A stretch of 64,000 nt of DNA, from contig NC_058518.1 of the NCBI RefSeq assembly GCF_904849725.1, positions 323,848,581 to 323,912,580 of the forward strand, given 5' to 3'. The notes beneath the pieces were generated by a model, which saw only the letters and a list, made by a program, of their open reading frames with translations, was not told the origin of the DNA and ran no database searches. Positions 1 to 11,449 of this stretch are shown one piece after another. Positions within the stretch are counted from its first letter, which is position 1; each line of letters starts with the position of its first letter. The translations under genes and the position numbers were made by a program. This DNA is from Hordeum vulgare subsp. vulgare. Lineage: Eukaryota > Streptophyta > Magnoliopsida > Poales > Poaceae.

Positions 1-3000
1 GAATCTGGATGTGCTTGGTCTTCGAGTGCTGTACTGGGTTGTATGCAATCTTGATAGCACTCTCATTGTCACAGTAGAGAGGCACATTCTTCATGTTGAT
101 GCCGTAGTCCTTGAGGGTTTGCTTCATCCATAGGAATTGAGCACAGCAAGAACCAGCAGCAATGTACTCAGCTTCGGCAGTGGAGAGTGATACACAGTTC
201 TGCTTCTTTGAGGACCAGCAAACGAGTGATCTTCCGAGGAAATGGCATGTGCCAGAAGTTGACTTGCGATCCACACGGTCACTAGCATAGTCAGAATCAG
301 AATACCCTACCAGATGAAGATTTGAGCCCTTGGGATACCATAATCCTAGTGTTGGCGTGTGAGCTAAGTATCAAAGAATATGTTTCATAGCCTTATGGTG
401 TGATTCCTTCGGTTTTGCTTGAAAACGTGCAGACATGCAAACACTAAGCATTATATCTGGCCTAGATGCACATAGATACAATAAAGATCCAATCATAGAA
501 CGATATACCTGCTGATCGAAATCTTTACCATTTTCATCAGTGCCGAGGTGGCCGTTGGTAGGCATTGGAGTCTTGGCACCTTTGCATTCGTGCATGTCGA
601 ATTTCCTCAGATCATCCTTGAGGTATTTCTCCTGTGATATGAAGATTCCATTGCTTTGTTGACGAATTTGAAGACCTAAGAAGAATTTCAGCTCCCCCAT
701 CATGGACATCTGATATTCTTCACTCATCATGTAGGCAAATTCATCACTGTATCTTTTGTCAGTACATCCAAATATGATATCATCGACATATATTTGACAT
801 ACAAACAACTCATTATCATAGGATTTTGTGAAAAGAGTTGGATCGAGTGAACCAGGTTTGAAGCCTTTCTTCATGAGGAATTCCTTCAATGTATCAGACC
901 ATGCCCGAGGGGCTTGCTTGAGGCCATACAGAGCCTTTTTGAGTCTGAAGACTTTGTCTGGATTCTTTGGATCCTCAAAACCTGGGGGCTGAGCAACATA
1001 TACTTCTTCCTCAAGCTTACCATTGAGGAATGCACTTTTCACATCCATTTGATATAAGGTGATGTTATGATGATTAGCATAAGCAAGTAGTATTCGAATA
1101 GCTTCAAGTCTAGCAACAGGTGCAAAAGTTCCATCGAAGTCTATTCCTTCAACCTGGGTGTAGCCTTGGGCTACAAGTCGTGCCTTGTTCCTCACCACTT
1201 GACCGTCCTCATCTTGCTTGTTTTGGAAAATCCACTTGGTGCTGATGATGTTGTGCTTGCGAGGATCTGGTCGTTTGACGAGCTCCCATACGTCATTCAG
1301 CTTGAATTGAAGAAGTTCGTCTTGCATAGCTTGGATCCACTCCGGTTCCAGAAAAGCCTCAGCAACTTTTGAGGGTTCTGTGATGGATACAAAGGAAAAG
1401 TGCCCACAAAAGTTAACTAAGTGTGAAGCTTTTGAACGAGTGAGAGGACCTGGCGTGTTGATGTCGTTGAGGATTTTGTCAAGTTCTACTTCGTTCGCAA
1501 TCCTCGGATGAGCTGGTTGAGGATTTTGTCTGGGCTGAGGAAGTGGTGCTGGTGCAGTTTCCTCAGGAGCATCTTCTTGGTTTTTATCAGCGACGGGGAT
1601 CGTTTCTTCACCAATTTCCTCAGTGGGGACAATGTCTTCAGTAGGCTTGAGCTTTATTGCTTCCTCAGGAGACAACTTATCTGGATCAGAAGGCAATTGC
1701 TCTCTTTGCGAGCCATTAGTTTCATCGAACCGCACATCTACAGTCTCAACAACTTTGTTGTGATAGTTGTTGAAGACTCTGTAAGTGTGCGAGTCCTTTC
1801 CATAACCGAGCATAAAACCTTCATGTGCCTTAGGTGCAAATTTTGAGCTATGGCGAGGATCTCTAATCCAGCATTTTGCACCGAAGACTTTGAAATAACT
1901 TACATTGGGTTTCTTGTCAGTGAGGAGTTCATATGAGGTTTTCTTGAGGAATTTGTGAAGATATACCCCGTTGATGATATGGCATGCAGTGTTGATTGCT
2001 TCAGGCCAAAAGTGACGAGGAGTCTGATATTCTTCAAGCATAGTTCTAGCCATTTCAACCAGAGTCCTGTTCTTCCTTTCGACGACACCATTCTGCTGAG
2101 GAGTATAAGGAGGAGACAATTCGTGAGTAATACCAAGTTCATCAAGATAATCATCAAGACCAGTGTTTTTGAACTCGGTTCCATTATCACTCCTGATATG
2201 TTTGATCTTGATGCCAAAGTTCGTCGAGGCCCTTGAAGAAAATCGTTTGAAGATGTCCTGCACTTCAGTTTTATACACTATGATATGTACCGAAGTATAT
2301 CTGGAATAATCATCAACTATGACGAAGCCATATAAAGATGCTGCATTGGTTAGTGTGGCATAGTGAGTAGGTCCAAATAAATCCATTTGAAGCAATTCGA
2401 ATGGACGTGTAGTGGTCATGATGGTTTTGGAGGGATGCTTGGATCTGGTCATTTTCCTAGATTCACAAGCACCGCAGAGATGATCCTTGAGGAATTTGAC
2501 TGATTCGATGCCGATGACATGCTTCTTCTTCGCGAGCGTGTGTAAATTCCTCATGCCTGCATGACCTAGTATTCGGTGCCACAGCCATCCTTCTGAGGTT
2601 TTTGCTAGTAAGCAAGTGGCTGGTTGAGGACCTGTAGAAAAATCAACAATGTACAAATCCCCTCTTCTTACACCTTCGAAGACTTTGGATCTGTCAGATT
2701 CCATGATGACTACACATCTATATCTACCAAAGATAACAATCATATCTAGATCACAAAGCATTGAGACTGACATAAGGTTAAAACCAAGGGATTCAACAAG
2801 CATCACTTTGTCCATATGCCTATCCTTGGAAATAGCCACTTTGCCAAGTCCCAATACCTTGCTTTTACCTTTGTCAGCATATGTGATTTTCTTCAGAGGT
2901 GATGGAGTTAGTGGCATATTCATCAGTAAGCTTTTATCACCAGTCATGTGATGTGTGCAGCCACTATCAAGAACCCACTCAGTATTCTTGGGTTTGTCAT

Positions 3001-3001
3001 C
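1..3001 (-). pseudogene. pol: Copia pol: protease, integrase, reverse transcriptase, RNase H
   Basis: The frame is open from 3001 down to 371 and continues past one stop to the window edge. Protease comes first, with [13 protein letters not shown] near 2950-2985, upstream of the first ATG at 2947. The GAG-pre-integrase HxxxH...CxxC region follows. The integrase core keeps its triad: D in MDLFGP, D in [10 protein letters not shown] in NGVVERKNR. Reverse transcriptase has YVDDIIFG. RNase H begins near 480 and continues left with STAEAEY around 160-180. The only break seen is a TGA at 371-373 where the family has an arginine codon, consistent with CGA to TGA by loss of a methylated C. Gag is in another frame, separated by about 220 bp. 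This copy looks young. Confidence 0.85.
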
Positions 3002-3225
3002 CTACAGATGAATTAGTACAGCTTACCATCTCATATGCTTCAGACTTGAAGAATATGATACTAATTTCATCAGATTAGTAATTTCATCATCACAGAAATG
3101 TAAGGACATGTGAAATATTTCTATTTCATCAATCATTAGCTTGCGTCCTATCAAGCATTTCCTCAGGTCTCCAGCAAATTCTTTAGATGATGATTTTCAT
3201 CTGGAGACCTGACATGCAGAAGTGA

Positions 3226-5772
3226 TTAGTTTGCTTTCTTCACCACCCACATCTGAAGGGGTGGCAAAGCGTTCATCATCCTGCGAGCACCATATGAGAA
3301 AGGTGGCATTGAAGCTAATGCACTTCTCTTAACAGTAGGGGGATTAAAGTACTCATATGAATATGCAGAGAACTGGTTTGAGGTTTTATGAACATAATGA
3401 TTTGAGGAGTAACGCTAATATTCATATTCCTTGTAGTTTCCCTGCATGTTAGACGCATAAGCATGGGTACGAGCATAGTTTTGACCAGTTGAGGATTTTA
3501 ATCCTCTTGAAGACTTTGGTCCTCCTGAGGAATTTGATCTGGGGTTCAGATACTTCAGTGGTGGTGTCATGAGGACATTCACCTGAAGATTTTCAAGACA
3601 ACTTTTGGGAACCCAGATTTTCCTCAGAGGAGGGCCGTTCCTGCAGTTAGTTCCAACATATCGAGCAAATACTTCACCAGATTGATTTTTGAATAGTTTA
3701 TAGTTGGAATCAAATGACTCATCCGAGGAATAGGATAATTCACATGAAAAACCAGTTAGATTAGATGGATCAAAAGGAGGCCCAATAGCTGCAACCCATG
3801 AGGTTTTGGGATACTGCTCAGGTTTCCAATAAGATCCATCAGCATTTAATTTCCTCTCAAAGGCAATTCCTTCTTTCCTCGGGTTCCTGTTCAAGATCTG
3901 CTTTTTGAGCACATCACAAAGGGTTTGATGTCCTTTGAGGCTTTTGTACATGCCTGTCATGTACAATTCCTTCAACCCTGCATTTTCATCAGTAACATTT
4001 GTGTTTTCCTCAAGTGAGGAAATAGACACAACAGGTGCAGTTGAAGAATTTGTAGCAATGGTAGCATTTGATGATTCTGGTGAGGAATTAGCAGTTTCGC
4101 ATTCAATGCATTTAAGACATGGAGGAATAAATTCAACTTGACTAGCGCTGATCTGTTGAGCTAGTAATGAATCATTTTCCATACGAAGATCATCATGAGA
4201 CATCCTCAGCTTCTCAAGATCAAGCTTCCTTTCAAGAAATTCATAGGAAAGCTTCTCATGATCAATGAGGAGTGTATCATAACGATCCCGAAGATTATCA
4301 AATCTAGACTGAAGACTTTTCATGTCATCAGTGAGGATTTGGGTAAGGTTCATTTCATCATTCAACAGATCATCACTTTTGTCTAGCAGTTTCTGAAGCT
4401 TTTCCAGAGCAGTTTTTTGTTTAGTGGCAATGATAGCAAGTTTACTGTAACTGGGTTTCTTATAATCATTAGGTTCACAGTCACTTGAATCAGAGGAGGA
4501 GGCGTTATTTGGTACCTTCGAACCCTTTGCCATGAAGCAATAGGTTGGAGCGAAGTCATCAGCATAGTCATCAGTATGGATGGTGCAATCATTTTCTTCA
4601 AGATTGAAGATTGACTTGCTGACGAAAGTGGTTGCTAGTGCAAGACTAGCCTGTCCAGATTCTGAGTCTTCTTCAGAACCTTCTTCTTCATCTCCTTCCT
4701 CTGATTCTGCCTCGGAGTCCATTTCCTTGCCAATAAGTGCCCGAGCCTTTCTGAAACTAGTCTTCTTGTGTGATGAGGGCTTTGAAGATGAGGATTTTGA
4801 AGATTTCTTCTTCTTCTTCGAGTCATCAGAACTGTCATCCTTGTATTTCTTCTTCTTTGATTCCTTTCCCCAACGGGGACAATCAGCAATGTAATGACCT
4901 GATTTCTTGCACTTGTGACAGGTTCGTTTCTTGTAGTCCTCAGATGAAGATTCTGATTTCCTCATGTCTCTTCTTGAAGATTTACCGAACTGGCCACGTC
5001 ATGTAAATATCTGGAATTTCCTCACAAGCATTGCAAGCTCGTGTCCAAAGTCTTCAGGGTCACAAATGTTGTCATCTGTGTCTTCTTCTTCAGATGAGGA
5101 AATTGCTCTAGCCTTCAGTGCACGTGGTCTGGAATAGCTTTGTCCATATAGATCTCTCTTTTCTTCTAGCTGGAATTCATGAGTATTTAGCCTTTCAAGT
5201 ATATCAGCTGGATCCAGCATCTTGTAGTCTGGTCTTTCTTGAATCATCAGAACTAAAGTATCAAATGAAGAATTCAAAGACCTCGGCAGTTTCTTCACAA
5301 CTTCGTGATCTGTGATGTCTCGAGCTCCCAGTGCTTGTAGTTCATTTGATATGTCAGTGAGGCGATCAAAAGTGTCTTGGCATCTTTCATTGTCATGTCT
5401 CTTGAAGCGATTGAAGAGATTGCGAAGAATATCAACACGAGAGTCACGCTGGGTTGATACTCCTTCATTTACCTTGCACAGTCTCTCCCAGATCAGTGTT
5501 GCAGAGCCCAAAGCAATTACTCTTCCAAACTGGCCTGGGCTCAGATGGCCACAGATGATGTTCTTCGCTTGAGAATCGAGTTGCTTGAATTTCTTCACAT
5601 CAGCCGCAGTGACACTGGCAGAGATGATGGGGACGCCATTTTCCACAATATACCAGAGATCATTATCAATAGCTTGTAAATGCATTTGCATTTTGTTCTT
5701 CCAGAAGGGAAAGTTCTTTCCTTCGTACGTAGGACATGCTACAGTCACCTTAAACATGCCTGCAGTCGACAT
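3226..5772 (-). pseudogene. gag: Copia gag (UBN2-type capsid plus CCHC zinc knuckle)
   Basis: The reading frame starts at the ATG at 5772 (MSTAGMFKV) and stays in one frame to a stop at 3226-3228 after a WVVKKAN end. Two in-frame stops interrupt it, at 4999-5001 and 3415-3417. The N-terminal 250 codons form a UBN2/DUF4219-like capsid domain beginning with a YEGKNFPFWKNKM motif. The zinc knuckle CHKCKKSGHYIADCP lies near 4870-4920, followed by a lysine/serine-rich stretch, an acidic stretch and a coiled-coil-like region. The gag product would package the element RNA into virus-like particles. With both stops this copy cannot make full-length gag unless they are read through. Confidence 0.8.
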
Positions 5773-5825
5773 AACTAAAACTCCAGGTGGTTAAACCAAA
5801 ATCACACAGAACAAGGGAGTACCTT

Positions 5826-5838
5826 GCTTTGATACCAA
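5826..5838 (-). other. Primer binding site, initiator tRNA-Met type
   Basis: On the minus strand TTGGTATCAAAGC follows the CA end of the LTR after one base. It matches the usual TGGTATCAGAGC site for initiator tRNA-Met with one change. Confidence 0.8.
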
Positions 5839-5839
5839 T

Positions 5840-7255
5840 TGAAAGTGTGTTATATCGACTAGAGGGGGGGTTGAATAGGAGATTTTTAGAATTTCATCAC
5901 TGAGGAAATTCCTTTTGAGGAAATTCCTCACTGATGACTAACTTACAGCGGAAACAGTAAAGGATCAGACATGCAAACGTTCACAACCGCAGTATTTCAG
6001 AGTGAAGAATGTGAAAACAGATTGCACAGTGAGCAGGCACGCAGAACACAGATGAGGATTAACTAATGTGAAGAATTTGGGGTTGAGGAAATTCAGAGAA
6101 AGTCTTCAGCAAATTCTTCAAATAGTCACAGTGAAAGTCATCAACGCACAATACAGGGAAAGTAAAGAGTTGAGGAATTAGAATCCGTTTCTCAGTGAAG
6201 ACAGTCGTTGATGACCCAGTTCCAACTGCTGTGACAGTCGTACATCTGGTTTGGAGCGGCTTGGTATTGAAACCAAAGGACACCCAGTCCCGGGACACAC
6301 AGTCCCTACCATATTCTCCTTGAGCTAAGGACACACAGTCCTCGCCCAGCACTCGTGGTAAGTCTTCAGGGCAGACTTCCAAACCCTCACAAACTTGGTC
6401 ACTCGACGATCCACAATTAACTGCTGGAACATTCTAGACCATGACGCCTAACCGTCTGGAGGATGCACAGTCCTCAAAGGTAAAAGGCTTCAGTCCCACA
6501 CAGGAACAACTTCTTCAGTGATGCTCAATCACTAGGTTTGGTTTGTGGTTTCGGTGGATGGTGTATTTCCTCACTAATGAATTACTCTCGAAGACTCTGA
6601 GGAATTTGGGTTGCTCTTATGACAAGTGTCAGTTTCTAACGGAGCAGCCAACTAGCTAGTGGTTGTGGGGGTGGCTATTTATAGCCTGGGAGCATCCCGA
6701 CATGATTTGACACTAATGCCCTTAAATAATATGACCGTTGGAGTGGATAAGACCAGTGACTTGGCGTGGCTATCGAAACGGTCGGAACCCTCAACTGTGA
6801 GAGTCCTCATGTCACTCATATTCCTCACTTGAGGCTTTTGGTAGGATTAGGCTTGGGTTGAGCATCATGAGGAAATTCATTCCATAGTGTAACTTCGACC
6901 CCCTTTAACAGTACGGTGTTCCTATTACTCAAATGCGAAGAAAGTAAAACAGAAGGTGTAAATCTTCATGCTTCAAATTCTTCAGAATGATTTTATTCAG
7001 GAACCACCGGTCTTCTCAATATCAGTATATTCATGAGGAATATCAATTTCATCGCAGATTCCTCGCGATTCATTTCTTCAGCTTCAGACCAATTTCTTCA
7101 ACTGAAGACATATATTTTTAGGGGTCGATATTCTTCAAATATCTCAAACTCCTCAATGACTTATAGATCCTGTGTACACTCACAAACACATTAGATACTT
7201 AACCTATAAGTCTTCAAACCACCAAAATCACTAAGGGGCACAAGATGCACTTACA
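5840..7255 (-). repeat. 5' LTR of the Maximus-type Copia element
   Basis: On the minus strand the repeat begins TGTAAGTGCATC at 7255 and ends ACACTTTCA at 5840, 1416 bp in all, with the primer binding site directly after it. The left boundary fits the PBS and the right boundary fits the point where Angela coding sequence resumes. The partner LTR is outside the window. Confidence 0.8.
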
Positions 7256-8811
7256 GTGGACCTTTGTGGTTCAGTAGCAACTTGATCCGAAGCTTCATGA
7301 TCATCATCATTAACTTCCTTTTCAGTTGGCGTAGGCGCCACACGAACAATTTCCCACGCCGCGCTACTCTCTGGTTCGAGAGGGGGTACAATTACCTCAT
7401 GAAGTTCTACTTTCCTCCCACTTACTTCTTTCGAGAGAAACTCTTTCTCTAGAAAGGATCCATTCTTGGCAACAAAGATTTTACCTTCGGATCTAAGATA
7501 GAAGGTATACCCAATAGTTTCCTTAGGGTATCCTATGAATACGAGTTTCTCCGCTTTGGGTTCGAGCTTTTCTGGTTGTAGTTTCTTCACAGAAGCATCG
7601 CAGCCCCAAACTTTTAGAAACGAGAGCTTAGGTTTCCTGCCAAACCATAATTCATACGGTGTCGTCTCAATGGATTTAGACGATGCCCTATTTAAAGCGA
7701 ATGCTGCAGTTTCCAATGCATATCCCCAAAATGATAGTGGTAAGTCGGTAAGAGACATCATATATCGCACCATATCTAATAATGTGCGATTACGACTTTC
7801 AGACACTCCGTTACGTTGCGATGTGCTAGGCGGCGTCAGTTGTGAAATAATTCCACATTTCCTTAGGTGTGTGCCAAACTCGTGACTTAAATATTCTCCT
7901 CCACGATCAGATCGTAGACACTTTATTTTCTTATCACGTTGATTCTCAACCTCACTCTAAAATTCCTTGAACTTTTCAAACATTTTAGATTTGTGCTTCA
8001 TCAAGTAGATATACCCATACCTACTCAAATCATCGGTGAGAGTGAGAACATAATGATAGCCACCGCGAGATTCAACGTTCATTGGACCACACACATTAGT
8101 ATGTATTATTTCCAATAAGTCGGTTGCTCTCTCCATTATTACTGAGAATGGAGTCTTAGTCATCTTGCCCATGAGGCACGGTTCGCGTGTGTCAAATGAT
8201 TCAAAGTCAAGAGACTCCAACAGTCCATCAGTATGGAGTTTCTTCATGCGCTTAACACCGATATGACCAAGGCGGCAGTGCCACAAGTATGTGGGACTAT
8301 CATTGTCAACTTTATATCTTTTGGTATTCACACTATGAATATGTGTAACATCACGATCGAGATTCATCAAGAATAAACCATTCACCAGCGGAGCATGACC
8401 ATAAAACATATTACTCATATAAATAGAACAACCATTATTCTCTGACTTAAATGAGTAGCCTTCTCGCATTAAACAAGACCCTGATACAATGTTCATGCTC
8501 AAAGCTGGTACTAAATAACAATTATTAAGATTTAAAACTAATCCCAAAAGTAGATGTAGAGGCAGCGTGCCGACGGCGATCACATCAACCTTGGAGCCAT
8601 TCCCGATGCGCATCATCACCTCGTCCATAGCCAGCCTCCGTTTATTCCACAGTTCCTGCTTTGAGTTGCAAATGTGAGCAACATCACTGGTATCAAATAT
8701 CCATGAGCTACTACGAGCGCTGGTAAGGTACACATCAATAACATGTATATCACATATACCTTTGACGTTGCCGGCCTTCCTATCTGCTAAGTACTTGGGG
8801 CAGTTCCGGTT
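7256..8811 (-). pseudogene. pol: Angela-1 pol fragment: protease and integrase
   Basis: Protease is recognised by SWIFDT near 8690, but the usual DTG reads DTS here, which should abolish activity. The GAG-pre-integrase stretch WHCRLGHIGVKRM follows. The first catalytic integrase residue is changed: IHTNVCGP instead of the family's IHTDVCGP. The second aspartate (SDRGGEY) and the glutamate (NGVSESRNRTL, near 7800) are present. A frame break near 7870-7960 splits the ORF. Everything downstream of integrase was displaced beyond the Maximus insertion. Confidence 0.8.
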
Positions 8812-9589
8812 CTAGTGACCTTTTCCCTTGCAATAGAAGCACTCAGTCTCAGGCTTAGGTCCATTCTTTTTCTTCTTCCCGGCATCTGGCTTACCGGGCG
8901 CGACAACGGCTTTGCCGTATTTCTTGAAGTTCTTCTTACCCTTGCCCTTCTTGAAACTGGTGGTCTTGTTGACCATCAACACTTGATGCTCCTTCTTGAT
9001 TTCTACTTCTGGAGATTTCAGCATCGAGTACAACTCGGGAATGGTCTTCTCCATCCCTTGCATGTTGTAGTTCAGCACAAAACCCTTGTAGCTTGGTGGG
9101 GCTGTCAATTACAACGTCATCCAGAAGTTCGACTCCGAGCTGAGTCAGACGACCGTGCAACCCAGACATTCTGAGTATATGCTCACTAACAAAACTGTTC
9201 TCCTCCATCTTGCAGCTAAATAACTTATCGGAGACTTCATATCTCTCGACCCGGGCATGAGCTTGAAAAACTAGCTTCAGCTCCTGGAACATCTCATATG
9301 CTCCGTGTTGCTCAAAACACCTTTGGAGTCCCGGTTCTAAACTGTATAGCATGCCACACCTAACCAGAGAGTAGACATCACTCCGTGCTTGCCAGACGTT
9401 CTGAACATCTTGGGCTGCCGCAGGAACAGGAGGGTCACCTAGCAATGCATCAAGGACATAATACTTCTTGGATTCAATTAGGACGAGCTTCAAGTTGCGG
9501 ACCCAGTCCGCATAGTTGCTACCATCATCTTTCAGCTTGTTTTTCTCTAGGAAAGCATTGAAATTGAGGTTGACACGTGCGTTGGCCAT
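8812..9589 (-). pseudogene. gag: Angela-1 gag
   Basis: The frame begins at the ATG at 9589 (MANARVNLNFNAFLEKNKL), the standard BARE/Angela gag start. Compared with Angela-2 it has lost about a dozen bases near 9105, in the GFVLNYN region, which shifts the frame and separates the two parts. The zinc knuckle ECFYCKGKGH is followed by a TAG where Angela-2 has the TGG of GHWNRNCPKYL. Both changes make this a dead copy. Confidence 0.8.
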
Positions 9590-9618
9590 TGGATCTACAA
9601 TATTTGTAAAGACAACTT

Positions 9619-10392
9619 TGCTTTATGTTCTTTTGTGTCGTGGGTGGGATAAGATTTATGTTCGAGTTGGGTCGTGGGTGGTATAAGATTTTGAGTTCCC
9701 GTGAGTTGTGGGTTTGAGATCTCGGTGGGCGTTCCCCCGACTAGGTCACGTACCGGATCAACCACTGGCCCAAAAATATAGTCGGCGCAAGATAGATACT
9801 TGGGTAAGTTTGGATGATCAGTGGTCAGGATGTACGCCATCCTTAACTCCGGTAGTTGGTGCGGGGAGCCCTTAAATGGGCACTCGACAATGTTGACCAG
9901 ATGCGTGATGGGCGGGGCGTGAATTTCCTTGTCGTCAGGTCTATGTCCGATCTGATTGTAGATCGTGGCTTGATTTTTCATCATGACCATGGCTTGGATC
10001 CGGTTGAGTAGTTTGTGCAGTACCCGGGTTTGGGCGGAGTTCATACCGTTCATGAGCTCGGGGTTAGCCCGTGTTATTAATGCCCCGGCGGCGCTCAAGG
10101 TCACCTCTGGAGTGTATTCGACTGAGACGAGTTTAGGCATGTTGAACACATGAGGCTCTAAGGCCGGATTAGGGGCGAAGGTCGTCCCAGTGGCGGGATC
10201 CACGGTTTCCGAGGCCGAAGCATCAGGACCCGCGGGTTCCTTGAAAGGAGCTAAAATCCTTGTTAACACAAGGTCTCCCTGAGCAGACCTACCAGCCCAA
10301 GGCTGCTGCCTAGGGTTGTCGGTGCTGGGGTTGCAAAAAGTGCTAGTGCGGGTAGCAGTCACCATCCTATTTGGAGCAACCAAGTCAATCAT
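9619..10392 (-). pseudogene. LARD-A second ORF, unknown function
   Basis: An uninterrupted minus-strand ORF runs from the ATG at 10392 (MIDLVAPNRMV) leftward to the Angela junction, so its true C-terminus is lost. I do not recognise a domain. It is rich in proline, threonine and asparagine near the start, then has a mixed helical stretch (QTRVLHKLLNRIQAMVMMKNQA). A perfect acceptor-like sequence, TTGCCTATTTTAG on the minus strand, abuts the ATG. This suggests the ORF is a downstream exon of the gag-like gene at 10654-11444 rather than an independent gene. A capsid role is inference from position only. Confidence 0.5.
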
Positions 10393-10653
10393 CTAAAATA
10401 GGCAATAGAAAAGCATCGAGAGGAAAAATGTGCATAAGGGGTTTGGTATTGTGCAAGTGTGATAAAACAAAGGTCGAAATACCAAACACATACCATCATG
10501 GTAAGAGGGTAATGTAGTCGCTTACATATTGCCTAAGGCAAAAGCACAACTTGCATCAAAAACAAAGAACAAAACAAACAACAAGCACACATGGTTTCAT
10601 ATGAACCATTACACGAACTCGACTTCACATGAGTGATACATGACTTATCCTAC
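10393..10653 (-). other. Candidate intron in LARD-A
   Basis: A GT at 10653-10652 (CTAAG|GTAGGATAAG) and an AG at 10394-10393 directly before an ATG enclose 261 bp with no open frame. The first ~90 bases of the stretch are recognisably similar to 45990-46083 in LARD-BC, where the same GT and an AG directly before an ATG (45855) also occur. Splicing has not been shown. Confidence 0.45.
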
Positions 10654-11444
10654 CTTAGGGGGCGGGGTCTCAGACTCAAGTGGTGGAGTGCTCAGTCTCG
10701 TACTCACGCTCCTCTGGGTCTTCCTCCAAGTCATCATCCGTACGTACATCGTCTCAATTCGAGGGGGTTGGAGGACGAGGAGGTCCATCCCGACGACGCT
10801 TCGCCGGTGGGTCAATGAAGAGTGCATGATAGTCCTTCACACTCATCGACGACAACATGTGGGTGCATCTCTAGCTCGGGGTGATCCTCCTCTATAAGCG
10901 ATAGCCGGTCGTACCTTGGGGGCTACCTCCTTCTTCATCTTGCCTAGCTTCGTCTTGGCTTGTCGGAGTAGCTCACGAGTGTGGTGAAGTTCCTTGCAGA
11001 GCTTCAGGGACTCCTTAATCAGGTTCTGTGCCAGACTGTCAGTGGAGAGGGGGAAGTAGGTCTGGAATCTGAGTGGCGTTCCATCCTCCTTGGATGGGAC
11101 CAACGTCCAACTCTCGATAATATCATCCTTCTGGAAAGGAAAGTGGCTTGCAGCTGACTCGTCAGCCATCTCTGGGATGATTTCTTGATGGTGGATGAGT
11201 GCCTTCCGTGCATCTGTATTACCGGCTAATGCCAGGTTTTCCATATATGGTCCTTCAAAGAACAAACTCATTGGGGATTCGCTTGCCTTTACGACCACAT
11301 CGACGTGGTACTCCTTCATGGTGGAATCAACCAGTGCTCGTGGTGGAGCAAAACGGGTGTTCGATGGAACTAGCACTTCTGGAGGCAATCCTCAAGGAGT
11401 AGGGGAAAGCCGGATGCTAGGAGTTCTTTGGGTACAGTGGCCAT
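10654..11444 (-). pseudogene. LARD-A gag-like ORF, frameshifted
   Basis: The frame starts at the ATG at 11444 (MATVPKELL) and is homologous to copy D from 63035. After an in-frame TAG and a frameshift the conserved core EYHVDVVVKA...FFEGP...DARKAL...IPEM...ESWTLVPSK is open from 11388. A predicted coiled coil follows (LKLCKELHHTRELLRQAKTK). A further frameshift near 10850 leads into a strongly acidic tail (DDLEEDPEE-type) that runs to the candidate intron. The order of globular core, coiled coil and acidic tail, and the place right after the leader, suggest a gag analogue. I cannot assign it to a named domain. Confidence 0.55.
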
Positions 11445-11449
11445 CTGAA

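Larger units (their letters stand above)
1..7255 (-). mobile_element. Ty1/Copia LTR retrotransposon, SIRE/Maximus-type, 3' end outside window
   Basis: This minus-strand Copia element reads right to left: 5' LTR, primer binding site, gag, protease, integrase, reverse transcriptase, RNase H. The RNase H domain runs off the left window edge, so the 3' LTR is not seen. The CCHC knuckle, the [10 protein letters not shown] protease motif, the YVDD reverse transcriptase motif and the LTR start TGTAAGTGCATC match the SIRE/Maximus lineage as I know it from Triticeae. It sits in an Angela-type fragment, because the Angela coding sequence resumes exactly at 7256. The first five target bases are gtgga, and their duplicate would lie left of the window. 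Confidence 0.85.
7256..9618 (-). mobile_element. Angela/BARE-type Copia fragment (Angela-1), both LTRs missing
   Basis: The segment is closely similar along its length to 38912-41278 of the second Angela copy. It holds gag, protease and the first part of integrase on the minus strand. On the left it is cut by the Maximus insertion. On the right it ends 30 bases upstream of the gag ATG: the two Angela copies run together to 9618 and then diverge abruptly, Angela-2 going on into its normal leader while this copy joins LARD sequence. Confidence 0.85.
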
